From Candidatus Neoflavobacterium equi (GTDB lineage: Bacteria > Bacteroidota > Bacteroidia > Flavobacteriales > Flavobacteriaceae), in contig JAGHSS010000167.1 in assembly GCA_018065745.1 (NCBI GenBank), positions 1 through 5,158 on the forward strand: a stretch of DNA of 5,158 nucleotides, given 5' to 3'. The notes under the pieces are model-generated. The model did no database searches. It was given only the letters and a program-made list of their open reading frames with translations, and was not told where the DNA came from. Below, in pieces: positions 1-5,158 of this stretch; within the stretch, counting starts at the first letter, position 1; every line of letters starts with the position of its first letter. The translations under genes were made by a program, and so were the position numbers.

Positions 1-64
1 TTTACAGGTTTTTTTGTTTTTAATAGGTTTGAAATTCTTGCGAATTATGATTTTGAAAGATGTT
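1..64. other. AT-rich left-edge segment without a supported gene
   Basis: Only 14 of the first 60 bases are G or C. The segment opens with ACAGG followed by a run of T (4-15), which could be the 3' arm and T-tract of a terminator belonging to a gene left of the window; the other arm is not visible. A TTTG at 28-31 and TGATTTTG at 48-55 (one mismatch to TAnnTTTG) are spaced so that a transcript would begin at about 60, just before the GC-rich element at 65. This is suggestive only. Two plus-strand frames stay open through this stretch and into the structured element, but neither resembles a protein family I recognise. Confidence 0.3.
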
Positions 65-149
65 GCGTTAGGGATGGTAGCGGCATCCTTTTGGGAGGCT
101 GTGCCGACCAAAAGATACAGCGGACAGCCCGACCCGGAGGGAAACGCCC
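65..149 (+). ncRNA. GC-rich structured element, candidate non-coding RNA
   Basis: The block has 53 G or C in 85 bases, in an otherwise AT-rich setting. Visible pairings are: a closing stem GCGTT (65-69) with AACGC (143-147); a hairpin GGATG (72-76) with CATCC (84-88) around a 7-nt loop containing AGCGG; a hairpin TTTTGG (89-94) with CCAAAA (108-113); and a small hairpin CCC (133-135) with GGG (139-141). The loop of the second hairpin, GGCTGT (97-102), is complementary to ACAGCC (124-129), and with G103 bulged the match extends to 9 bp (104-106 with 121-123). That would make a pseudoknot or two alternative folds. AGCGG occurs twice (79-83 and 119-123). From memory, elements of this appearance recur between genes in flavobacterial genomes, and the Rfam Flavo-1 family is a possible identity that I cannot confirm. 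The strand is inferred. It lies 13 bases beyond the rhomboid stop codon, so read on the minus strand it would be the 3' region of that transcript instead. Confidence 0.6.
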
Positions 150-162
150 AAAACATATATAA

Positions 163-798
163 CTACTTCTTATTTCTTACTACAAAGAATAATACAACTA
201 TCGGTATAAAAAGTGCCGCTACAAAAAAGGTTTCACTCAGGAATAACGACGGCATTAATGCTAAAGTTATCAAATAACCGCCAACAGCGCCTCCAAAATG
301 GGCTTCATGACCAATGTTGTCTCTTTGGGCTTTCATGCCGTAAATGGAGTAAAAAAGGTATCCAATTCCAAAGAGGTATGCAGGGATGGGGATGGCAAAA
401 AACAGGTATAAATTTTGATCTGGGACCATTAATATTGCGCTGTAAAGTATTCCTGTTACTGCTCCGGAAGCTCCTATGGCTGTGTAAAAATTATTGTCTT
501 TATTGATTTGGTATGAAAAAACATTACCCAATACTAGGCTGACAAAATAGATAATCAAAAAGTATAATGGCCCAAAATAACTGATAACTATCGGTGCAAA
601 AAAAAATAAGGTTAGCATGTTAAAACCAAAATGCATCCAATCTGCATGAAGAAAGGCGCTGGTGAAAAAACGGTGCTTCTCCCCTGCTTTTATCTGACGG
701 ATGTCAAATTTATATTTATTGAAAAAAGCGGTGTCTTCAAGACCTTTATAAGTCAGAACGGCGTTGGCTGCAATTATAGCAATTAAAAATGGCGACAT
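163..798 (-). CDS. rhomboid family intramembrane serine protease
   Basis: This 211-residue inner-membrane protease is predicted to cleave transmembrane substrates within the bilayer; the substrate is unknown. The catalytic Ser is in GASGAVTG (Ser111) and the catalytic His is in the HFGGAVGG motif (His167). The L1/TM2 signature is also present: HRFFTSAFLHADWMH followed by HxxxN (His56, Asn60). Hydrophobic segments lie at about 2-16, 55-75, 77-97, 107-125, 130-153, 166-186 and 190-207. That is the six-helix core plus a seventh helix at the C-terminus, which ends in a short basic tail. The ATG at 798 was chosen because the frame upstream reaches only a TTG at 846, and because TM1 starts immediately after this Met. 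No Shine-Dalgarno sequence is visible, which is normal in Bacteroidetes. The gene is divergent from the acyltransferase, 88 bp between starts. The family assignment is secure; the biological role is not. Confidence 0.93.
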   Translation of the reverse strand: MSPFLIAIIAANAVLTYKGLEDTAFFNKYKFDIRQIKAGEKHRFFTSAFLHADWMHFGFNMLTLFFFAPIVISYFGPLYFLIIYFVSLVLGNVFSYQINKDNNFYTAIGASGAVTGILYSAILMVPDQNLYLFFAIPIPAYLFGIGYLFYSIYGMKAQRDNIGHEAHFGGAVGGYLITLALMPSLFLSETFFVAALFIPIVVLFFVVRNKK

Positions 799-861
799 AA
801 TGTGAAAATTAAAATTCCTACCGAATTTAATAAATCTGAGAACCAATAGAAAATTTCAGCC

Positions 862-869
862 TATATTTG
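862..869 (+). promoter_or_regulatory. Bacteroidetes -7 promoter box of the acyltransferase gene
   Basis: TATATTTG is a perfect match to the TAnnTTTG -7 consensus used by the Bacteroidetes primary sigma factor. Its last base lies 17 nt before the ATG at 887, so the transcript leader would be only about 11-14 nt. No clear TTG or TTTG -33 element is present at the expected distance. Confidence 0.65.
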
Positions 870-886
870 CACAAAAAATAATTAGC

Positions 887-1759
887 ATGCAATTGATTGT
901 ATTTTTAATCGCCTATCCGCTGTTGTGGATCATATCCAAATTACCTTTCAAACTTCTGTATTTTGTATCAGACTGTGTGTATGTTTTGGTATACAAAATC
1001 ATCGGTTACAGAAAAAAAGTAGTGCGCGCAAATATCGCATTGGCACTTCCTGAACTTTCTGAAAAGGAGCGCATCGAAACTGAAAAGGCATTTTACCACC
1101 ACTTGTGTGATATGTTCCTTGAAATGATAAAAACACTTTCTATCACAGGGGATGAAATGGCAAAACGCTATGAATTTACCAATATCGAATTGGTTCACGA
1201 ATATGAGAAAAAAGGAAAAAGTATCATCTTGATGTGTTCTCACTACGCGAGTTGGGAATGGGTGATAATTTTGGGCCGATTTATGAATTTTAAAGGTTTT
1301 GGAATTTACAAACAATTGGCTAATCCCTATTTTGACAAATTGGTTCGCGATATTAGATCCAAATTTGACGCAGGGCTAATTGACACCAAACACGCCATCA
1401 GTGCAGTGCGTGCAAACGTAGCAAAAGGACAACATGGTACCTATCTATTTATTAGCGATCAGACTCCAAAATTGAGAAATAACAATTACTGGAGTTCCTT
1501 TATGGGCGTTGAAGTACCTATTCATGTTGGTGGGGAAAAACTGGCAAGAGAATTGGATTTAAACGTTCTGTATATAAAAGTTATGAAAGTCTCAAGAGGA
1601 CACTATAAAGCGACATTTATTCCTATTAGTGACGATGTGGCAAATGAACCTCAAAACGCAATTACTGAAAAATTCTTGCGCGTTGTGGAAGACCAAATTA
1701 GAGAAGAACCGAAACATTACTTCTGGACACACAAACGCTTCAAACACAAAAAAAATTAA
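887..1759 (+). CDS. LpxL-type lipid A / lysophospholipid acyltransferase family protein
   Basis: This 290-residue protein belongs to the LpxL/LpxM (HtrB) acyltransferase family, whose members transfer an acyl chain to a lipid A precursor at the cytoplasmic face of the inner membrane. The N-terminus (about 1-18) is hydrophobic and probably anchors it. The catalytic HX4E motif is SHYASWEW (His119, Glu124). The downstream blocks typical of the family are present: NPYFDKLVRDIR (146-157), ISDQTP (189-194), and HYFWTHKRFKH near the C-terminus (277-287), equivalent to the family's WxHxR ending. The length is normal for the family. The ATG at 887 fits the promoter 17 nt upstream. A terminator begins 3 nt after the stop, so it is probably transcribed alone. 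Which acyl chain and acceptor it uses cannot be read from the sequence. Bacteroidetes genomes may carry more than one paralogue, including some acting on other lipids, so no gene symbol is given. Confidence 0.9.
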   Translation: MQLIVFLIAYPLLWIISKLPFKLLYFVSDCVYVLVYKIIGYRKKVVRANIALALPELSEKERIETEKAFYHHLCDMFLEMIKTLSITGDEMAKRYEFTNIELVHEYEKKGKSIILMCSHYASWEWVIILGRFMNFKGFGIYKQLANPYFDKLVRDIRSKFDAGLIDTKHAISAVRANVAKGQHGTYLFISDQTPKLRNNNYWSSFMGVEVPIHVGGEKLARELDLNVLYIKVMKVSRGHYKATFIPISDDVANEPQNAITEKFLRVVEDQIREEPKHYFWTHKRFKHKKN

Positions 1760-1762
1760 TAC

Positions 1763-1792
1763 AAAGGCTCCTAATGGGGCCTTTTTATTTTT
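1763..1792 (+). terminator. Rho-independent terminator of the acyltransferase gene
   Basis: AAAGGCTCC (1763-1771) pairs with GGGGCCTTT (1776-1784) in a 9-bp stem with one G-T pair and a TAAT loop. A T-rich tail (TTATTTTT) follows at 1785-1792. It begins 3 nt after the TAA stop of the acyltransferase. Confidence 0.88.
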
Positions 1793-1830
1793 AATGCACT
1801 TGCCGTATTGAAAACATTAAAAGAAATTTA

Positions 1831-1859
1831 TTGATTTCTTACCCCTTTTTTAACATTTG
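1831..1859 (+). promoter_or_regulatory. possible promoter for the HTH gene
   Basis: TTG at 1831-1833 and AACATTTG at 1852-1859 (one mismatch to TAnnTTTG) are separated by 18 nt, which suits a Bacteroidetes -33/-7 pair. The transcript would have a leader of nearly 100 nt carrying the palindrome and hairpin at 1878-1916. The match is imperfect and the region is very AT-rich, so chance resemblance is quite possible. Confidence 0.3.
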
Positions 1860-1877
1860 TAATTTCTCCTACAAAAA

Positions 1878-1893
1878 AATATTCCGTAATATT
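1878..1893. promoter_or_regulatory. AT-rich palindrome, possible operator of the XRE regulator
   Basis: AATATT-CCGT-AATATT is a perfect 6+6 inverted repeat with a 4-nt spacer. It lies 69 bp upstream of the start of an XRE-type DNA-binding protein. Such proteins often bind short palindromes as dimers and regulate themselves. No direct evidence connects the two, and the AT-richness lowers its significance. Confidence 0.25.
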
Positions 1894-1900
1894 ATATCAC

Positions 1901-1916
1901 GAACAAAACGATGTTC
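1901..1916 (+). repeat. small inverted repeat upstream of the HTH gene
   Basis: GAACA (1901-1905) and TGTTC (1912-1916) form a perfect 5-bp inverted repeat around a 6-nt loop. No T-tract follows, so it is not a terminator. It could be a small leader hairpin or a protein-binding half-site pair, or it could have arisen by chance. Confidence 0.25.
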
Positions 1917-1961
1917 TGAGTTAAATAATAATTACATATTCATTACAAAAACAGTAAGATT

Positions 1962-2171
1962 ATGGCAGGAATAATTGGTAGAAACATTACCATCTACAGA
2001 GAAAAATTGGGATTGACCCAGGAACAAATATCAAGATATCTGGACAAAAATCTAGACACGATCAGGGATTATGAAAATGGATACTTAGTGGTACCAATGA
2101 ATGTATTGGTTTCTTTAAGTCATCTGTACAGCATTGATGCTTATGATTTCCTGAAGAAAATGGAGGTTTAA
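1962..2171 (+). CDS. small XRE-family helix-turn-helix protein
   Basis: This 69-residue protein consists almost wholly of a Cro/CI-type (XRE, HTH_3) DNA-binding domain. The opening IGRNITIYREKLGLTQEQIS (res 5-24) is the classic helix 1 plus the start of helix 2. TIRDYENG (33-40) matches the usual T(I/V)xxYExG recognition-helix ending, and the helix after it (about 45-58) completes the fold. There is no added effector or oligomerisation domain. The ATG at 1962 is the only start that keeps the whole domain; no Shine-Dalgarno sequence is visible. It is preceded by about 200 bp of non-coding DNA with a palindrome that could be its operator. It is followed 61 bp later by the class V enzyme on the same strand, with no strong terminator between, so read-through is possible although that gene has its own -7 box. 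Its target genes are unknown; autoregulation or control of the neighbouring enzyme is inference. Confidence 0.85.
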   Translation: MAGIIGRNITIYREKLGLTQEQISRYLDKNLDTIRDYENGYLVVPMNVLVSLSHLYSIDAYDFLKKMEV

Positions 2172-2206
2172 GAATTCGCACCTTTTCTAAAAGAAAAAAA
2201 ATAGCT

Positions 2207-2214
2207 TATATTTG
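2207..2214 (+). promoter_or_regulatory. Bacteroidetes -7 promoter box of the class V enzyme gene
   Basis: TATATTTG is a perfect TAnnTTTG match, ending 18 nt before the ATG at 2233. The expected transcription start at about 2218-2221 leaves a leader of roughly 12-15 nt. The box excludes a translation start at the in-frame TTG of 2212-2214, which lies within it. No obvious -33 TTG is seen. Confidence 0.65.
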
Positions 2215-2232
2215 GGGTGTAAATACCTTGTT

Positions 2233-3726
2233 ATGCAAACCAATACTACTACTATTCAAGCACAAAGCCTGGAGACTTATTTTGAGCGATTTAGAAAAAA
2301 CATCATCGGTTTAGATCAAGAGTTTGATTCTCCCTTTGGAAGAAAAAAAATCATCTATACAGACTGGACTGCAAGTGGACGCCTTTATGCTCCAATTGAG
2401 GAAAAACTCTCAAGCAAGTTTGGTTCTTTTGTTGCGAACACACATACAGAAACTACGGTTTCAGGAACTGCCATGACTATGGCGTATCACAAAGCGAGAC
2501 ATTTGATAAAAGATCATTTGAATGCTAATGAGGATGATGTTCTAATTACAGATGGATCTGGAATGACTGGAGTTATCAATAAATTCCAACGCATCTTGGG
2601 TCTTAAAATTCCTGAAAACTTAAAAGCACATATTGACGTTCCTGAAGAAAAAAGACCGGTAGTATTTATCACACATATGGAACACCACTCAAACCACACT
2701 TCATGGCTTGAAACAATTGCACGAGTAGAAGTTATACCATCAACAGCAAATGGATTGGTCTGCTTGGAAGGATTTAAAGCATTGGTTGAAAAACACGCTG
2801 ACCGCGTTGTAAAGATCGCTTCTGTGACTGCCTGTTCTAACGTGACGGGAATTGTAACTCCATATCACGAAATCGCAAAAATAATGCACCAACATCATGG
2901 GGTTTGTTTTGTTGACTTTGCTTGTTCTGGTCCTTACACAACGATTGATATGCACCCAGCAGATGAAAATGCTTCTCTGGACGCTGTATTCTTATCTCCT
3001 CATAAATTTTTGGGTGGACCTGGAACTTCAGGTGTCTTAATTTTCAACAAAAAATTATATAAAAACATGATTCCAGATTGTCCTGGAGGTGGTACAGTTA
3101 GCTGGACGAATCCTTGGGGAGCACATAAATATCTGGACAATATTGAGGAACGTGAGGATGGTGGAACACCTGGCTTTTTACAAGTTATTAAAACAGCCTT
3201 GGCCATTCAACTTAAAGAAGAAATGGGTGTTGAGAACATTGTAGCACGTGAGCACGAATTGGTGTCTTATGTATTTTCTAAACTAGCCCCTATTGAAAAC
3301 ATACACATTTTGGCAGGTCAACACCAAGACCGATTTGGAGTGATTTCCTTCTATATTCACGACCTACATTTTAACCTTGGAGTTAAACTATTAAATGATA
3401 GGTTTGGTATTCAGACTCGTGGAGGATGTAGTTGTGCGGGAACATACGGCCACTACTTGCTACACGTTGATCAAGAAAAGTCAAACTATTTGACCAATAA
3501 AATTACAGAAGGCGAATTGATGGAAAAACCGGGATGGATTAGAATGTCTATACACCCAACGACTACTGACGCTGAGATAAAATATGTTTGTGACGCTATT
3601 ATTAGTTTGGCTGCAAACCACCAAGAATGGGGACAAGATTATTTTTGTAAACCGAGATCAAATGAATTTGCACACAAAACATTTGATGACCAAATTGCAA
3701 CAATGGTTGATTCCTGGTTTGAATAA
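2233..3726 (+). CDS. PLP-dependent class V aminotransferase / cysteine desulfurase-like enzyme
   Basis: This 497-residue cytoplasmic fold-type I PLP enzyme belongs to the class V group that includes SufS/CsdA and molybdenum cofactor sulfurase. Visible active-site elements are: YTDWTASGR near the N-terminus (42-50); EHHSNHTSW (150-158), with His151 positioned to stack on PLP; VDFACSG (227-233), with Asp228 for the pyridine nitrogen; and SPHKFLGGPGTSG (255-267), with Lys258 as the Schiff-base lysine. TRGGCSCAGTYG (395-406) aligns with the RxGxxC loop of SufS, putting Cys401 at the catalytic position with an extra Cys399. It is longer than SufS (about 400 residues): there is an insertion after the Cys loop (about 410-433) and a tail of some 35 residues. 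It could release sulfur from cysteine or act on another amino-acid substrate; this is not decidable here. No suf or isc scaffold genes are adjacent. The start is the ATG at 2233, since the frame extends only to a TTG inside the promoter. Confidence 0.88.
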   Translation: MQTNTTTIQAQSLETYFERFRKNIIGLDQEFDSPFGRKKIIYTDWTASGRLYAPIEEKLSSKFGSFVANTHTETTVSGTAMTMAYHKARHLIKDHLNANEDDVLITDGSGMTGVINKFQRILGLKIPENLKAHIDVPEEKRPVVFITHMEHHSNHTSWLETIARVEVIPSTANGLVCLEGFKALVEKHADRVVKIASVTACSNVTGIVTPYHEIAKIMHQHHGVCFVDFACSGPYTTIDMHPADENASLDAVFLSPHKFLGGPGTSGVLIFNKKLYKNMIPDCPGGGTVSWTNPWGAHKYLDNIEEREDGGTPGFLQVIKTALAIQLKEEMGVENIVAREHELVSYVFSKLAPIENIHILAGQHQDRFGVISFYIHDLHFNLGVKLLNDRFGIQTRGGCSCAGTYGHYLLHVDQEKSNYLTNKITEGELMEKPGWIRMSIHPTTTDAEIKYVCDAIISLAANHQEWGQDYFCKPRSNEFAHKTFDDQIATMVDSWFE

Positions 3727-3764
3727 AAAAAGTGGACGAATAAAAATTCGTCCACTTTTTTTTT
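3725..3764. terminator. bidirectional intrinsic terminator between convergent genes
   Basis: GTGGACGAA (3732-3740) and TTCGTCCAC (3747-3755) pair perfectly, and T3741-A3746 can add a tenth pair around an AAAA loop. The stem is flanked by seven A (3725-3731) and nine T (3756-3764), so each strand presents a hairpin followed by a U-tract. It serves both the class V enzyme, whose TAA stop overlaps the A-tract, and glmM, which ends at 3784 on the other strand. Confidence 0.93.
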
Positions 3765-3783
3765 ATGTGTATTTATTCGCTGA

Positions 3784-5158
3784 TTATGCAATTGCTTTTA
3801 TTTCGTCAATGATGCGAATAGCTAATGCATCTGCTTTTTCTTGTGTCTGCGCTTCAGTATAAATTCTAATGATTGGCTCTGTATTTGATTTTCTCAAATG
3901 TACCCAATTGGTAGGGAAATCAATTTTAACACCGTCAATAGTTGAAATTTGTTCGTTAGCATATTTTGCAGCCATCGCTTCTAAAATAGCATCTACATTA
4001 ATTTCTGGCGTTAATTCAATTTTATTTTTACTCATATAATATTGAGGCAAACTGGCACGCAATTGTGCCACAGTAACATCTAATCCTGCCAAATAAGTCA
4101 GGAATAAGGCTACTCCAACAAGAGAATCACGTCCGTAGTGAGATTCTGGATAGATGATTCCACCATTACCTTCACCACCAATGATTGCATTTGATTCTTT
4201 CATCAAACTAACTACATTCACTTCTCCTACTGCACTTGCACGGTAAGTTCCGTTGTGTTTTTCAGTAATATCTCTCAACGCTCTTGAAGAGGACATGTTT
4301 GAAACTGTATTTCCTGGCGTTTTACTCAAGACGTAATCTGCAATAGCAACTAATGTGTATTCTTCACCAAACATCTCACCGTCATTGGAAATAAATGCCA
4401 AACGGTCAACATCTGGATCTACAACAATTCCAAAGTCTGCTTCTTCTTCCACAACTAACTTACAAATATCACCTAAGTGCTCTTTCAATGGTTCTGGATT
4501 GTGAGGAAAGTGACCGTCTGGAATACAGTACAATTCCACTACTTCTACCCCCATTTGACGCAAAAGTTTAGGAATGATAATTCCACCTGAGGAATTGACA
4601 CCATCAACAACAACTTTAAACTTTCTTTTCGCAACTGCTTCTGCATCTACTAAAGCCAAATCTAAAACTTCATCAATATGGATGTCCATGTAAGCTCCAT
4701 TTTCTGTGATTTCACCTAAATCATCAACTTCTGAAAATTCAAAAGCAGCATTTTCAGCGATTTCTAAGATTTCTGAACCGTCTTGTCCACTTAAAAACTC
4801 TCCTTTTTCGTTGAGAAGCTTTAACGCATTCCATTGTTTTGGATTGTGTGATGCTGTTAAAATAATACCTCCATCAGCTTTTTCCAAAGGAACAGCTATT
4901 TCTACAGTAGGAGTTGTGGACAATCCCAAATCAATCACATCAATACCCAATCCAATCAAGGTATTGGCTACTAAATTATGAATCATTGGACCAGAAATTC
5001 TGGCATCGCGACCAACAACTACTGTCAATTTATTTTTATTGTGATGTTTCTTTAACCAAGTTCCGTAGGCCGAAGCAAATTTGACTGCGTCTAGGGGAGT
5101 TAAGTTGTCTCCAATTGCACCTCCAATAGTACCTCGGATACCTGAAATAGATTTAATT
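3784..5158 (-). CDS. glmM: phosphoglucosamine mutase GlmM, start just beyond the right edge
   Basis: GlmM converts glucosamine-6-phosphate to glucosamine-1-phosphate in the cytoplasm, feeding UDP-GlcNAc to peptidoglycan and lipid A. The frame is open to the window edge, with 457 residues visible. It begins IKSISGIRGTIGG, the usual N-terminus of the flavobacterial protein, so only about three residues and the start codon are missing. In visible numbering, the phosphoserine loop is TASHNP (Ser103, codon 4849-4851), the metal loop is DPDVDR (247-252), the sugar-specificity loop is GEGNGG (328-333), and the phosphate-binding loop is RKSNTEP (422-428). GEGNGG and RKSNTEP resemble archaeal-type GlmM; typical bacterial enzymes carry GEQSGH and RPSGTEP. 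A phosphomannomutase/phosphoglucomutase activity is the main alternative. A TTG at 5028 encodes an internal Leu and is not a start. The gene converges on the class V enzyme and shares its terminator. Confidence 0.92.
   Translation of the reverse strand, partial: IKSISGIRGTIGGAIGDNLTPLDAVKFASAYGTWLKKHHNKNKLTVVVGRDARISGPMIHNLVANTLIGLGIDVIDLGLSTTPTVEIAVPLEKADGGIILTASHNPKQWNALKLLNEKGEFLSGQDGSEILEIAENAAFEFSEVDDLGEITENGAYMDIHIDEVLDLALVDAEAVAKRKFKVVVDGVNSSGGIIIPKLLRQMGVEVVELYCIPDGHFPHNPEPLKEHLGDICKLVVEEEADFGIVVDPDVDRLAFISNDGEMFGEEYTLVAIADYVLSKTPGNTVSNMSSSRALRDITEKHNGTYRASAVGEVNVVSLMKESNAIIGGEGNGGIIYPESHYGRDSLVGVALFLTYLAGLDVTVAQLRASLPQYYMSKNKIELTPEINVDAILEAMAAKYANEQISTIDGVKIDFPTNWVHLRKSNTEPIIRIYTEAQTQEKADALAIRIIDEIKAIA

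Noticed and set aside
14..277. Open plus-strand frame of 87 codons at the left edge
   Set aside because: It runs through the GC-rich structured element and into the antisense of the rhomboid C-terminus, and the translation resembles no family I recognise. Another frame is also open through the element, so openness here is not evidence of coding.
822..848. Minus-strand promoter for the rhomboid (TTGG at 846-843, TAAATTCG at 829-822)
   Set aside because: The spacer is only 13 nt, too short for the Bacteroidetes -33/-7 arrangement, and the -7 match has a mismatch.
968..1315. Minus-strand frame of 115 codons inside the acyltransferase gene
   Set aside because: It is fully antisense to a well-supported coding region, with no recognisable motifs.
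2182..2193. CTTTT-CT-AAAAG as a terminator of the HTH gene
   Set aside because: The stem is 5 bp and AT-only apart from one pair, the loop is 2 nt, and the T-tract is missing. It is unlikely to terminate transcription.
2514..3206. Three short minus-strand frames inside the class V enzyme gene
   Set aside because: They are antisense shadows of conserved PLP-enzyme coding sequence and show no independent support.
4706..4981. Plus-strand frame of 91 codons inside glmM
   Set aside because: It is antisense to the conserved TASHNP region; the composition is low-complexity Ser/Lys/Pro-rich, as expected from an antisense reading.
1..5158. CRISPR array, insertion sequence, tRNA or defence system
   Set aside because: No regularly spaced repeats, terminal inverted repeats with a transposase, tRNA-like folds or defence-protein motifs were seen. 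The genes are chromosomal housekeeping types.

Overview
This window looks like a chromosomal core region of a bacterium in the Bacteroidetes, most likely a member of the Flavobacteriia. The DNA is AT-rich. Two genes are preceded by a perfect TATATTTG, which fits the Bacteroidetes -7 promoter consensus TAnnTTTG. No gene has an evident Shine-Dalgarno sequence. The protein set (a LpxL-type acyltransferase, a phosphoglucosamine mutase with archaeal-type motifs, and a 6+1 TM rhomboid) also fits that group. The assignment rests on motifs and family knowledge, not on a database search.

Layout, left to right. Positions 1-64 are AT-rich and hold no convincing gene. Positions 65-149 form a compact GC-rich block (53 of 85 bases are G or C, against 14 of 60 just before it) with several nested complementary segments; it is probably a structured RNA or a dispersed structured element. 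Next is a minus-strand rhomboid intramembrane serine protease (163-798). It is divergent, across an 88-bp gap, from a plus-strand lipid A-type acyltransferase (887-1759), which ends in a strong intrinsic terminator. A 202-bp intergenic stretch contains that terminator, a possible promoter, an AT-rich palindrome and a small hairpin. It leads to a 69-residue XRE-type helix-turn-helix protein (1962-2171). A PLP-dependent class V aminotransferase/cysteine desulfurase-like enzyme (2233-3726) follows, with its own promoter. It converges on phosphoglucosamine mutase GlmM (minus strand, 3784 to beyond the right edge). A near-perfect bidirectional terminator separates the two.

How the genes may fit together: GlmM supplies glucosamine-1-phosphate for UDP-GlcNAc, the precursor of peptidoglycan and lipid A. 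The acyltransferase probably adds a secondary acyl chain to lipid A. Both are therefore envelope-biogenesis genes, and the rhomboid is an inner-membrane protease. The HTH protein and the class V enzyme lie between them with no visible functional link. The window looks like ordinary housekeeping sequence: no mobile element, CRISPR array, tRNA, rRNA or defence system is visible. The least explained object is the structured GC-rich element at 65-149.

Several apparent reading-frame starts here are misleading. The rhomboid frame can be extended upstream only to a TTG, the class V enzyme frame to a TTG inside its own promoter box, and the GlmM frame has an internal TTG (Leu) that is not a start. 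Starts were corrected accordingly.
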